Part shown: piece by piece, positions 1 to 6,602 of the stretch
Layout: the number at the start of each line of letters is the position of its first letter
Numbering within the stretch: the stretch's first letter is position 1
NCBI RefSeq assembly: GCF_022414575.1
Contig: NZ_JADWYQ010000017.1
Location: forward strand, 1 to 64,000
From: Streptomyces sp. MUM 178J
Lineage (GTDB): Bacteria; Actinomycetota; Actinomycetes; Streptomycetales; Streptomycetaceae
Length of the DNA: 64,000 nt
Reading direction: 5' to 3'
The notes under the pieces: generated by a model
Seen by the model: only the letters and a program-made list of their open reading frames with translations
Told to the model about the DNA's origin: nothing
Database searches by the model: none
Made by a program: the position numbers and the translations under genes

Positions 1-17
1 TGGGAAGGACGTGCCAT

Positions 18-44
18 GACTCGATCCTCTCAAATGATCGAGTC
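18..44. repeat. 9-bp perfect inverted repeat
   Basis: GACTCGATC at 18-26 is matched by GATCGAGTC at 36-44 with a 9-base loop between them. It could be an operator or a terminator stem belonging to a gene left of the window. The sequence alone does not decide which. Confidence 0.6.
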
Positions 45-308
45 CCTACCGAACCCGGAACGGTTCAGGGACCGAAGTGTCAAGCATCTACCGGGACCGG
101 ACACAAGCGCCTCATCCCAACGGGATAAAACCTTCTCTCCATCATCAAGGCCCGCGCACGGCGCGGGCGCGCGCCGCCTCGACGGCGCGGCCTGCCTCTG
201 TCTTCGCCCCGGCTGGCCGCGCCACGGCGGCGCGCTGCGTGCATGCGGGCGAAGAGCGGGAGAACCCTCTGTGGCTGGGGCGGTCGGCTCCACGGCTTTA
301 GGCAGCCA

Positions 309-419
309 CTTTGGGGCGAGCCTCTAAGATCATGGCCCCAACGTCGTGCTTTAACGGGCAGGTCCACAGACTGCCCGACTCGCCGGAAGCTTAAGGGGCC
401 ATGATCACTCGCCCCAAAG
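309..419. repeat. Nested long inverted repeat, 111 bp
   Basis: The outer arms CTTTGGGGCGAG (309-320) and CTCGCCCCAAAG (408-419) are perfect complements. Immediately inside, GATCATGGCCCC (328-339) pairs with GGGGCCATGATC (395-406). A further small hairpin, GGGCAG/CTGCCC at 356-361/371-376, sits at the apex. Transcribed from the minus strand it would lie 65 bases past the ATPase stop and could act as a terminator. The matched termini also resemble a miniature mobile element. Given the AICE-like setting, a single-strand replication origin is a third possibility. Confidence 0.6.
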
Positions 420-484
420 CAGCTCCAGCCCAAAGCCGCTCCGCCGACCTAAGTCCCACGCCTGACGCCAATCGAAGGTGTGAA

Positions 485-2053
485 CTACTCAAAGGGCAAT
501 TCGACATCTTCTGAGGTCGCATTTTCGCCGCTCCCCTTCTTGCCCTTGGCTGAAGCCTCAGTCCAATTCGGCTCGTAGACCCATTCGGCGCGCCTCAGTT
601 CATCAGACTTCCCGGCCTTCCAGAACTCCACCGGAGCCTTCCGCATCCGCTTCTGGACGAGAGCGGCAAAGTCCACCATGAAGACTACTGTTTCTACGCC
701 GCGCCATGTCGCGGTGTTTGGCCTGGTGGTCATGATTCGGTGAACAAATCGTAGATCCTCAAGCTCTACGATTTCTCGACCCCAGTCAGTGTCCATGTGT
801 TCTCGACGTACCAGGAAGAAGAAGGTATCCCGATCTCGGACGAACCTCACGAGATCATCGAATCGAGTTTCCAAAGCGGGGGCATCGCGCCCAGCGTCAT
901 TGCGTAGGTCGGTCTGCTTGCGCTGAAGGCGCAAGCCAGCAGCTGCTTGGACGTTCTCCGCTCCGATTGCGAAAGGTTCATCACCTCCTCCGCCTCGCTG
1001 GGAGGACTCCCATCCGGCGTCAGCTGCCGCAATAAGGAGATCGAAATAGTCGCGAGCAACGGCGCCGCCAGCGATCAGTACGGCGCGCTCGCGGGCAGTT
1101 TGCGTGAGTACCTCGCGGATCTTGAACCCGGCAGGAGCGAGCACGCCGTTCGCAACCTCTTCGAGAAATGTCTGTGCCGTTGCAAAGTCAGCCAGACCGA
1201 CGTCGAGGGACAGGTGCTGGAGGTCGTGCGGAGGCTGCATGCCGAGGGGAGGATCTCCATCAGCGAACGACTGCGTCCTTGAATGAACGCTGCCAATCTT
1301 CAGCCATACGTTACTTCGCTTGGTAATACCGTGGAGGTGGTCCAAAACTAGCGGCTGCTTATCCTTGGCGACAAAATAGAAGTCGTCAAGTACGACGAGT
1401 AGGGATTTTCGACCGTCCAAGTTAGCGGCATTCTCCAGGACCTGCGCAATGGCCGGAGCGAGGTCGCGGAGAAAGTCTTCCTTGCGGCGTGTCTGCGTTG
1501 AGGTCTGCGAAGTCTTCATTCGCTTAGACCGTGCGCCTCCGCCCGTTGCGCTCAGTTTCGCGTATTGCTTGGCGGCCCCGCCCTGAAGGCTAACTTTGAA
1601 TTCGCTTGTCCGTGTCTGGTCGCTCTCCGTGCTCTGCGTAACCTCAGCAGCCGCATCGCGGAGGGCATCAAGGACGTCGAGTAGCTCCTTAACTTCACGG
1701 CGGAGACTCCGCTGAGGCTTCTTCCATCCCTTGGGTTTAATTGCTTGAAGGATGTCGATGATGATCTCAATAAGGACATCAGGGTAGGAGCGAGACTTGT
1801 GTGTCTCGACGTCCACGAAGATGACCCGAGCCCCTTGCTCCTCTGCGCGCCGTTGGAGAACAGCGAGTGTTGTGGACTTGCCAACTCCTCGACGACCTGT
1901 GACGAGATGGTTGACGGCTGACTCAAGCGTGGCCACCGTGCCAGGGCGGAGTTCGACGAATCGATCACTCAATACGTCATCGGCCTGGTTGGTCGTCCGT
2001 AGCGCGGCTGACAATGCCGCCTTGAATGAGTGAAGGTTGTCTCGGTCCAGCAA
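485..2053 (-). CDS. Orphan P-loop ATPase of unknown function
   Basis: A 522-residue protein with a clear Walker A motif (GRRGVGKS at residues 53-60) and a Walker B strand (SLLVVLDDF, about 217-225). This gives the layout of an AAA/ORC-like or STAND-like ATPase. The stretch between the motifs (about 110-195) is charged and low in complexity. The C-terminal half shows no domain I recognise and ends in a Lys/Glu-rich tail. No signal peptide or membrane segment is seen, so it is probably cytoplasmic. Its base composition is visibly less GC-rich than the core genes, and it sits in the accessory region beside tRNA-Ser, both of which point to horizontal acquisition. Cargo ATPases of this kind are often defence or DNA-repair factors, but that is inference only. 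Confidence 0.75.
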   Translation of the reverse strand: MLDRDNLHSFKAALSAALRTTNQADDVLSDRFVELRPGTVATLESAVNHLVTGRRGVGKSTTLAVLQRRAEEQGARVIFVDVETHKSRSYPDVLIEIIIDILQAIKPKGWKKPQRSLRREVKELLDVLDALRDAAAEVTQSTESDQTRTSEFKVSLQGGAAKQYAKLSATGGGARSKRMKTSQTSTQTRRKEDFLRDLAPAIAQVLENAANLDGRKSLLVVLDDFYFVAKDKQPLVLDHLHGITKRSNVWLKIGSVHSRTQSFADGDPPLGMQPPHDLQHLSLDVGLADFATAQTFLEEVANGVLAPAGFKIREVLTQTARERAVLIAGGAVARDYFDLLIAAADAGWESSQRGGGGDEPFAIGAENVQAAAGLRLQRKQTDLRNDAGRDAPALETRFDDLVRFVRDRDTFFFLVRREHMDTDWGREIVELEDLRFVHRIMTTRPNTATWRGVETVVFMVDFAALVQKRMRKAPVEFWKAGKSDELRRAEWVYEPNWTEASAKGKKGSGENATSEDVELPFE

Positions 2054-2402
2054 GGTCGCTCCCCAACGTCGCGGGTCCTGATAGTCAGGCTAGGCGATGA
2101 GTGCAACGCTCCGTGTCCTACTCGGCCAAGGTTGCTAGCGTCCACCTGGCGACAGACCCCCGGACCGATCAATGCTGGGCCGTCTCTGGGCCGTCCGGCG
2201 CCCCCCGAGGCCACTCGACGACGACCGACAGTGACAGTCGTGCTACCGCTGCCATCCACGAGACCGCAGGTCACAGCCCCCCGACCATATGGGTTACACC
2301 CGAGCCTGGACCTCAGGCAAGATGGGGTGTCTCTTGCCAATATAGGTCAATCGGCCGATACCCGGCGCTGACTGCCTCTCCGAACAGCCAAGTCCAGCCC
2401 TG
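2054..2402. other. Intergenic region, no gene seen
   Basis: This is about 350 bases upstream of the ATPase gene and downstream of the small membrane-protein gene. Open frames here lack credible coding features. It presumably contains the ATPase promoter, but I could not pick out convincing -35 and -10 boxes. Confidence 0.5.
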
Positions 2403-2879
2403 CTACGTGGCAGCGCAGTGGCGCGCTGCGACAGCAACAAATGAGTCCATGGCCGTTCTGGACACCTCCGTCCTCTGCCCCAACTCCGCGATATCGGAAG
2501 CTTCTTCGATGATGATGGACGCCTCGAACGCAACCACGGCCACATCTACGACTGAGTCAGGAACACCCGCGAGCCGGAGGCGGAGGAGGCAAGCTCGGCT
2601 CGAAGTGCGTGCCTCGAAGCAGGCGTCCTTGGCCTCGCGGTACGTGTCGTTTCCAGTGCCGTAGTCGCGTCTCGTGGACCAACGCCAGATCTGCCGGCGG
2701 CGGAGCTCCACCAACGCCTCCGCAAGAGCGTAAATCGCCGTTCGCTGCTCCTGCCTGTAGCGCTCCCGGCGGTCGAGTTCAGCGACACGGTCAGTGTGTC
2801 GGCGTTGGAGAACTCCTGTCACGATGGATCCGCCTAGCGTGCCGAGGACAGCGATGAGCGCAACAAGCACGGCCTGCAT
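2403..2879 (-). CDS. Small membrane-anchored protein of an AICE-type element
   Basis: A 158-residue protein with an N-terminal hydrophobic segment (about residues 2-23). A long Arg/Glu-rich helical region follows (about 25-70, many RRxxR patterns) and then a second helical domain with a few cysteines. The topology suggests one membrane anchor and a cytoplasmic coiled-coil-like body. I recall similar short proteins as passengers of Streptomyces integrative elements, but no function is known to me. It reads in the same direction as the ATPase gene 350 bp downstream, so the two may or may not be co-transcribed. Confidence 0.6.
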   Translation of the reverse strand: MQAVLVALIAVLGTLGGSIVTGVLQRRHTDRVAELDRRERYRQEQRTAIYALAEALVELRRRQIWRWSTRRDYGTGNDTYREAKDACFEARTSSRACLLRLRLAGVPDSVVDVAVVAFEASIIIEEASDIAELGQRTEVSRTAMDSFVAVAARHCAAT

Positions 2880-2955
2880 AGCAGCAAGTTCAGCAGATGT
2901 GGGCCCAGCCTGGCGAGACCGCGACCGCCACGACGTTCCGCCGCGGGTGATACCT

Positions 2956-3015
2956 GTCGACGTGGCGTGCCAGACCCGTGCCAGATGCTGCGGGGAACCA
3001 CGGGGAACACCGGGG
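2956..3015. repeat. Candidate integrase arm-site module, copy 1
   Basis: GTGCCAGA occurs at 2967 and again at 2978, exactly 11 bp apart. It is followed by CGGGGAAC at 2991 and 3001 and CGGGG at 3011, spaced 10 bp. Positions 2964-3009 align without gaps to 6326-6371, with 38 of 46 bases identical. Helically phased short direct repeats near a tRNA integration site are typical of tyrosine-integrase arm sites or of excisionase and replication-protein sites. Confidence 0.5.
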
Positions 3016-3291
3016 ATTCGGTTGGCCTCTCATTGGCGCCTCGAACCGCTCCGCCACAGGTCAGCCCGGCAGCAACCCGTAGATGACCCAGCTTCCCAAG
3101 CTGAGGGCTCAAGCGGCAGGCATCAGTAGGTGCCGGCCTGTTGTGGCTTGCTCTGGTCGAGAGCGCTGGCAGCGTGGTGGCGGCCGGTGGGGGTGCAGCG
3201 AGGCACACGCGCGCGTGGTCGGTCGGCGCAACCGCCGTCGTGGCTGGCTTTCGTCGGCTGAGGATCAGGCAGAGCATCGCGGGCTGGCATA

Positions 3292-3343
3292 GCTCGGAGG
3301 GGGAGGAGATCCCAGGTTGATCGGGATTTCCTCCCCTCCGAGC
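3292..3343 (-). terminator. Strong terminator of the small-gene operon
   Basis: An inverted repeat with arms of about 21 bases (GCTCGGAGGGG... at 3292-3313 against ...CCCCTCCGAGC at 3323-3343), a few mismatches and a short loop. It lies 37 bases past the stop codon at 3380 of the last gene of the minus-strand operon. Confidence 0.75.
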
Positions 3344-3379
3344 AGGTTCATGGGCGAGTAATCCTCGCCGCAGCGCGCA

Positions 3380-3682
3380 TCAGGTGTCGTGCGGCTCGCT
3401 CACAGCCAGGAGGTCACCGCGGCTTGTTGCAATGCGGAGGACGTCCCGCAGGGAGCAGGTCAGTTCGCGCGTCAGCCGCCGCATGTCGTCCAGGCCCGCC
3501 TTCTTGTCGTCGAGCAGTTCAGAGGCGAGGTTCAACAGCTGGGCCGCCGATCCGATCTGGATGGATTCGACGTTGTCAGCCAGGCGGGACATGTAGCCGT
3601 CCCGGTCGTCGGTGCTCAGGTAGCAGGGCTTGCCTTCCGGGCCCGACCACGGGAGGAGCCGGAGTTCCTTCGGTGGCGTCAT
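3380..3682 (-). CDS. Small helical protein, last gene of the AICE operon
   Basis: A 100-residue acidic protein that I do not recognise as a named family. It is mostly predicted helix (SAAQLLNLASELLDD, then LTRELTCSLRDVLRI) with no membrane segment. The start chosen is the ATG at 3682. It overlaps the stop of the upstream GntR gene by four bases (ATGA) and follows a GAGAGG ribosome-binding site. A longer frame to 3877 exists but would run deep into the GntR gene and has an atypical Arg/Pro-rich leader. Translational coupling to the regulator suggests a joint role, perhaps as a modulator. Confidence 0.65.
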   Translation of the reverse strand: MTPPKELRLLPWSGPEGKPCYLSTDDRDGYMSRLADNVESIQIGSAAQLLNLASELLDDKKAGLDDMRRLTRELTCSLRDVLRIATSRGDLLAVSEPHDT

Positions 3683-4422
3683 GCTGAAGTCTGCCTCTCG
3701 GGGTTCGCGTGGTGGGTGGTGAAGACCGCGTCGACTCGGTCCCCGGGGAATGTCAGGAGCGCCGCTTCCACGACTCGGCCGGCGGAGTCGGTCGAGACGC
3801 GGGTGACCGCAAGGACCGGTGCGGCGGTGCCGATTCGGAGGGCCGAGGATTCGTCTGGCGTCGGTGGGCGGGTGCACACCGTCTCCTGGGTGGTGGCCGG
3901 CTGCGGGCCGAGGACAGCGAAGCGGGTCAACGCTTGGCGGTCGGCGGAGTCGTCGTCGAGTACGGCAGCCGGAGTCAGGTCACGCGGCACGTAGATCCTG
4001 GCAAGGCCGTGCAGTGTCTCCCCTTCGATGCTGAGGCATGAGAACTCGGCGAGGGGGCTCCCCAAGGGCACATTCAGCAGCGTCGCCAGATCGCCGTGGG
4101 CCGGGACGGTGCTGCTTCGGACGGAGACGCGCAACGCCGGCTCGGCGGCGGTCCACGGGTCGAGCGTTCCCCAGCCGCCGACATACATGATCTTGCGGTG
4201 GGGGCGTCGAACGAAGTTGCCCTTGCCGTGGATCTTCTCTACGAGGCCCTCGCCCTGGAGTGCCGAGAGGGCGCGGCGCAGGGTGACCGTGCTGATCGCG
4301 TACCGCTGGGCCAGGACGGTTTCGGACGGCAGGCGTTCGCCAGGCTGAAGGCGACCGGTCGTGATCTGTTGCCGGAGGTCGGCGGCGATGTCGTGGTGGC
4401 GCGGCGGCACTGTTCCGGTCAC
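3679..4422 (-). CDS. GntR family regulator, HutC type (UTRA domain)
   Basis: A 247-residue transcription factor. An N-terminal winged helix (about residues 8-70: DIAADLRQQI, LPSETVLAQRYAIST, LRRALSALQGEGLV) is followed by a UTRA ligand-binding domain to about residue 235. The GTG start at 4422 is preferred because it overlaps the upstream stop by four bases (GTGA), in line with the other junctions of the operon. It is the second GntR protein of this element and differs from the KorSA-like one at 5503, so it may sense a metabolite or control conjugation genes now missing. Its operator is unknown. The CTAGT palindromes at 5463-5493 are a candidate for either protein. Confidence 0.85.
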   Translation of the reverse strand: MTGTVPPRHHDIAADLRQQITTGRLQPGERLPSETVLAQRYAISTVTLRRALSALQGEGLVEKIHGKGNFVRRPHRKIMYVGGWGTLDPWTAAEPALRVSVRSSTVPAHGDLATLLNVPLGSPLAEFSCLSIEGETLHGLARIYVPRDLTPAAVLDDDSADRQALTRFAVLGPQPATTQETVCTRPPTPDESSALRIGTAAPVLAVTRVSTDSAGRVVEAALLTFPGDRVDAVFTTHHANPERQTSA

Positions 4423-4643
4423 CGTCCCCTCAGGGTGCGCATGACGGCGAGGCGGGTGCACATGTGGATGGTCAGGAGTTCACCCGACTCGAAGACGAGC
4501 TGCTTTGCGCCCTGGGGGAATTGGAACAGGTCCCGCACACGGCAGGCTCGGCCCCCCAGGTGGATGATGTCGCCGCGCTGCACTGTGGTCGAGGTGACTT
4601 CGATGTTGACGACCAGGGCGCCGCCAGGAAGTCGTTCCTTCAC
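4419..4643 (-). CDS. Small conserved AICE protein, 74 aa
   Basis: It starts at GTG 4643 inside the upstream stop (GTGA overlap) and ends in the start of the HutC-type regulator. The product is beta-rich (ALVVNIEV, GDIIHLGGRACRV, KQLVFESGELLTIH). I recall close relatives beside GntR regulators in Streptomyces integrative elements, always without a function. The small barrel-like pattern could fit a nucleic-acid or ligand-binding accessory protein, but that is a guess. An upstream in-frame start at 4700 would overlap the previous gene by 60 bases and is less likely. Confidence 0.65.
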   Translation of the reverse strand: MKERLPGGALVVNIEVTSTTVQRGDIIHLGGRACRVRDLFQFPQGAKQLVFESGELLTIHMCTRLAVMRTLRGR

Positions 4644-4831
4644 TGGGCCACCGCCTTGATGCGGGAACGGTCGCGCTCCGAGTGACACGGGCAGCCGCAC
4701 GCCTCGTAGATCACCGGCACGTCGGCCGGCGCCATGGCCGGGGAGGACTCCGCGCAGACAAGGTGCGTGCCGATGCAGCAGGCAGCGGAGCGGTAGGCGT
4801 AAGCAGGGTCGTAGACGGTGCGCGGCGGCAT
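4640..4831 (-). CDS. Small cysteine-rich protein, 63 aa
   Basis: The ATG at 4831 overlaps the stop of the preceding gene (ATGA), and the stop at 4640 overlaps the next GTG. The short product has five cysteines (AACCIGTHLVC and ACGCPC) with one histidine between C and C in the first group and another after CPC. This arrangement could bind zinc. Its family is unnamed as far as I know, although I recall similar proteins at this place in AICE operons. The long frame that contains it up to 5212 has no coding character upstream of 4831. Confidence 0.6.
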   Translation of the reverse strand: MPPRTVYDPAYAYRSAACCIGTHLVCAESSPAMAPADVPVIYEACGCPCHSERDRSRIKAVAQ

Positions 4832-5133
4832 CAGCGGGCCCCTACGAGCGTCGACCAGGCGTCGCCCGAGAGACGGGGAGCCACGACCACAGGCCGCCGC
4901 GGCGCCCGCAACCGTGCCTCCCAAGCCAGTACGTAGGGACGGACGAGGGCAACGTCCTCCCCGTTGAGCGGCTGTTGGTGGTCTGCCATCGCGGGGGCCC
5001 AGCCCAGCACGAGGGTCGAGGAGTCCGTAGCCCCAGGAGAGGCGGCAGAAGGCGGTAAGGGGCGGCGGTGCCTGCCCTTGGGGAGGGGCCGCGCTCTGGT
5101 GAGGGCAAGGGCGCGGTGGATACGGTTGAGCAC
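4831..5133 (-). CDS. Conserved AICE operon protein, 100 aa
   Basis: The product has a basic N-terminus (MLNRIHRALALTRAR, then KGRHRRP) that could bind DNA or membrane. A compact C-terminal half follows, with a DVALVRPYVLAWE helix and an APRLSG segment. I recall similar proteins, beginning MLNRIHRAL, in integrative elements of streptomycetes downstream of the divergent korSA-type repressor, with no assigned role. It starts 12 bases after the previous gene and its stop overlaps the next start. Confidence 0.65.
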   Translation of the reverse strand: MLNRIHRALALTRARPLPKGRHRRPLPPSAASPGATDSSTLVLGWAPAMADHQQPLNGEDVALVRPYVLAWEARLRAPRRPVVVAPRLSGDAWSTLVGAR

Positions 5134-5145
5134 GCTGGTCAGCTC

Positions 5146-5451
5146 CTATCGCTGATCTCCCGGTCCCCCGACATCGCCCGTCGTGGGGACCGTTCTGCGT
5201 ACGACCGCCCATAGGGTGCGGCCGTTCAAGCTGGTGGCGAGGAGCCCGAATCTGTCGGCCTCAGCGACCACGTCCAGGACCTCCCGCCATAACTCGGCGG
5301 AGAGCGCGTCCGGGATCTCGGCCTCCACCGACGTGTGCCGGGTGTGTTCCTCCACTCGTGTGACTAGCCCGAGGGCTGACAGCCGGGCGGCGAGGGCCGC
5401 CGCGCTAAATCCCGAAGCGGGCACAGGGCAGCCTCCGTCACCAGCGATCAC
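5146..5451 (-). CDS. First gene of the AICE small-gene operon, 101 aa
   Basis: An unrecognised cytoplasmic protein with a helical, acidic middle (SAAALAARLSALGLV, then LSAELWREVLDVVAEADRFG) and a strand-rich end. It is the promoter-proximal member of the minus-strand operon and lies directly opposite the KorSA-like repressor gene. The start codon is within 12 bases of the first operator palindrome, so repression from that site would silence the whole operon. Confidence 0.6.
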   Translation of the reverse strand: MIAGDGGCPVPASGFSAAALAARLSALGLVTRVEEHTRHTSVEAEIPDALSAELWREVLDVVAEADRFGLLATSLNGRTLWAVVRRTVPTTGDVGGPGDQR

Positions 5452-5462
5452 TTTGAGTAAAG

Positions 5463-5493
5463 CTAGTTAACTAGGTTAGAGCTAGTGGACTAG
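5463..5493. promoter_or_regulatory. Twin operator palindromes between divergent genes
   Basis: CTAGTTAACTAG at 5463-5474 is a perfect palindrome. CTAGTGGACTAG at 5482-5493 has the same CTAGT/ACTAG arms with a GG centre. The two copies start 19 bp apart, almost two helical turns. They occupy nearly all of the 51-bp gap between the repressor gene (ATG 5503) and the operon (ATG 5451), the place expected for a GntR-type autoregulatory operator. Confidence 0.7.
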
Positions 5494-5502
5494 ATTTTCC
5501 AT

Positions 5503-6258
5503 ATGCCTGAGCAGCCGCCCTACCTCCGCATCGCCGACGAGCTTCGGCAGCGCATCGCGGAGCACGTATGGGAACCGGGCGACCGTCTGCCATCCCGCGC
5601 CCAGATCGGCCAGGAGTACGGCGTGGGCGAGAACGTGGTCCGCAGGGCTCAGGAGTTGCTGATCTCTCAGGGCGTGTTGGAGGGGCGGGCCGGTTCAGGC
5701 ACGTATGTCGCCGAGCCGCGTCAGCGAGTGCGGGTCGTGCGGTCGTCGGCGCGGGAGCAGCCCAGCGGATCGCCATTTCGGGCCGACATGAACGCCGTTG
5801 GCCGACAGGGCGATTGGGAGAGCCGTACGGACGCCAAGGTGCCGGCGCCTGCCGAGATCGCCGCGCGGCTCGGGATCGCCGAGGGTGAGTTGTGCGTCCG
5901 GACGACGTACGAGTTCCTGGCGGACGGCAAGCCGGTGCAGCTGTCGACGAGTTGGGAGCCGTACGACCTCACCGCGGGCTCTCTCGTCGTCCTCCCCGAG
6001 GGAGGCCCGCATGCCGGGGCCGGAGTCGTAAACCGCATGGCCGCGATCGGAGTCACCGTCAGCCACGCTGTGGAGCAGCCCGAGCCGCGAACGGCGACCG
6101 CCGAGGAGGCGTCGCTACTCGGCATCCAGAAGGCCGCGTTGGTCACCCACATCCGGCGGACCTACTACAGCGACCAAGGCAGGCCGGTCGAGACGGCCGA
6201 CATCGTCGTGCCCGCCGCCCACTGCGAGATCGTGTACGAGATCCCGATCAATCGCTGA
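5503..6258 (+). CDS. KorSA-like GntR family repressor (UTRA domain)
   Basis: A 251-residue regulator with an N-terminal winged helix (about residues 6-70: RIADELRQRI, LPSRAQIGQEYGVGEN, LLISQGVLEGRAGSGTYV). The effector domain, about 85-245, is of HutC/UTRA type (LCVRTTYEFLADGKPV, HAVEQPEPR, GRPVETADIVV). In pSAM2-type elements a GntR repressor in this setting (KorSA) keeps transfer and replication genes silent. That role is inferred here from the divergent operon and the two operators at 5463-5493. No Shine-Dalgarno sequence precedes the ATG, and a TAGATT box ends 6 bases upstream, so a leaderless or near-leaderless mRNA is possible. It is the last gene before the tRNA-Ser integration site. 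Confidence 0.85.
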   Translation: MPEQPPYLRIADELRQRIAEHVWEPGDRLPSRAQIGQEYGVGENVVRRAQELLISQGVLEGRAGSGTYVAEPRQRVRVVRSSAREQPSGSPFRADMNAVGRQGDWESRTDAKVPAPAEIAARLGIAEGELCVRTTYEFLADGKPVQLSTSWEPYDLTAGSLVVLPEGGPHAGAGVVNRMAAIGVTVSHAVEQPEPRTATAEEASLLGIQKAALVTHIRRTYYSDQGRPVETADIVVPAAHCEIVYEIPINR

Positions 6259-6317
6259 TCGCTCGCCCCACGCATGAGGCGCAGTGCGCCAGGCGCATGA
6301 CCCAAGCGTCGCTCGCC

Positions 6318-6371
6318 GTGCCCTCGGCGTGCCCCATCCGTGCCCGATAGGGCGGGAAACCACGGGGAACA
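6318..6371. repeat. Candidate integrase arm-site module, copy 2
   Basis: GTGCC boxes start at 6318, 6329 and 6340, each exactly 11 bp after the last. They are followed by AACCACGGGGAACA at 6358-6371. The block aligns with 2964-3009 at a constant offset of 3362 bp. It lies 74 bases from the 3' end of the tRNA-Ser gene, where an integrative element of the pSAM2 type would carry its attachment site. Confidence 0.55.
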
Positions 6372-6444
6372 GCGGTGTGCGACGGGCGCCCTGAACGGCA
6401 GCGGCCCCCGACCAGACATGCTGGTCAGGGGCCGTCCACCACTG

Positions 6445-6529
6445 CGGTGGGTGTGGGATTTGAACCCACGGTGACTCGCGCCACGACGGTTTTCAAGACC
6501 GTTCCCTTAGGCCGCTCGGGCAACCCACC
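6445..6529 (-). tRNA. tRNA-Ser (anticodon UGA)
   Basis: Read on the minus strand it folds into a class II tRNA. The 7-bp acceptor stem is GGTGGGT/ACCCACC. The anticodon stem ACGGT/ACCGT carries the loop CTTGAAA, so the anticodon is TGA, reading UCA serine codons. A long variable arm with GTGGCGCGAGTCAC and the T arm GTGGGTTCAAATCCCAC follow. The discriminator base is G and CCA is not encoded. The accessory DNA lies on its 3' side, the usual orientation for integration into a tRNA gene. I found no second copy of the tRNA 3' end in the window. Confidence 0.95.
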
Positions 6530-6602
6530 CTCGCCCCGTCCGGCCTGCGGTGGGGCGGCCTACAGCCTACCGGCCTTGGGTGGGTGGTGAGGGTGGGGTT
6601 GG

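Larger units (their letters stand above)
1..484. other. Gene-free GC-rich stretch with several hairpins
   Basis: I see no gene here. The stretch is rich in self-complementary DNA. There is a perfect 9-bp inverted repeat at 18-26/36-44, a 7-bp hairpin at 151-157/161-167, paired arms at 184-192/215-223 and 201-209/247-255, and the large nested inverted repeat at 309-419, listed separately. Short open frames in this stretch have no family resemblance and overlap on both strands, so I do not call them. It lies downstream of the ATPase gene that ends at 485, and the accessory element probably continues to the left of the window. Confidence 0.6.
2880..3379. other. Non-coding stretch with candidate arm sites and a terminator
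   Basis: No supported gene lies in these 500 bases. They contain the GTGCC/CGGGGAAC repeat module (2956-3015), a 6-bp hairpin CAGCTT-CCC-AAGCTG near 3090-3105, and the strong terminator at 3292-3343. The stretch separates the membrane-protein gene from the 3' end of the small-gene operon. Confidence 0.55.

Noticed and set aside
30..433. Several short open frames on both strands at the left edge
   Set aside because: They overlap each other and strong inverted repeats, show no ribosome-binding sites and have Arg/Pro/Gly-rich products.
413..442. CCCAAAGCAGCTCC / CCCAAAGCCGCTCC 16-bp-spaced pair as a CRISPR-like array
   Set aside because: Only two imperfect copies, no spacers of uniform length and no cas genes. 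No CRISPR array was found anywhere in the window.
3060..3110. A second tRNA-Ser 3' end (att copy) expected after the first arm-site module
   Set aside because: I compared the sequence at the corresponding distance with the tRNA 3' end and saw no similarity, so tandem accretion of two complete elements is not supported.
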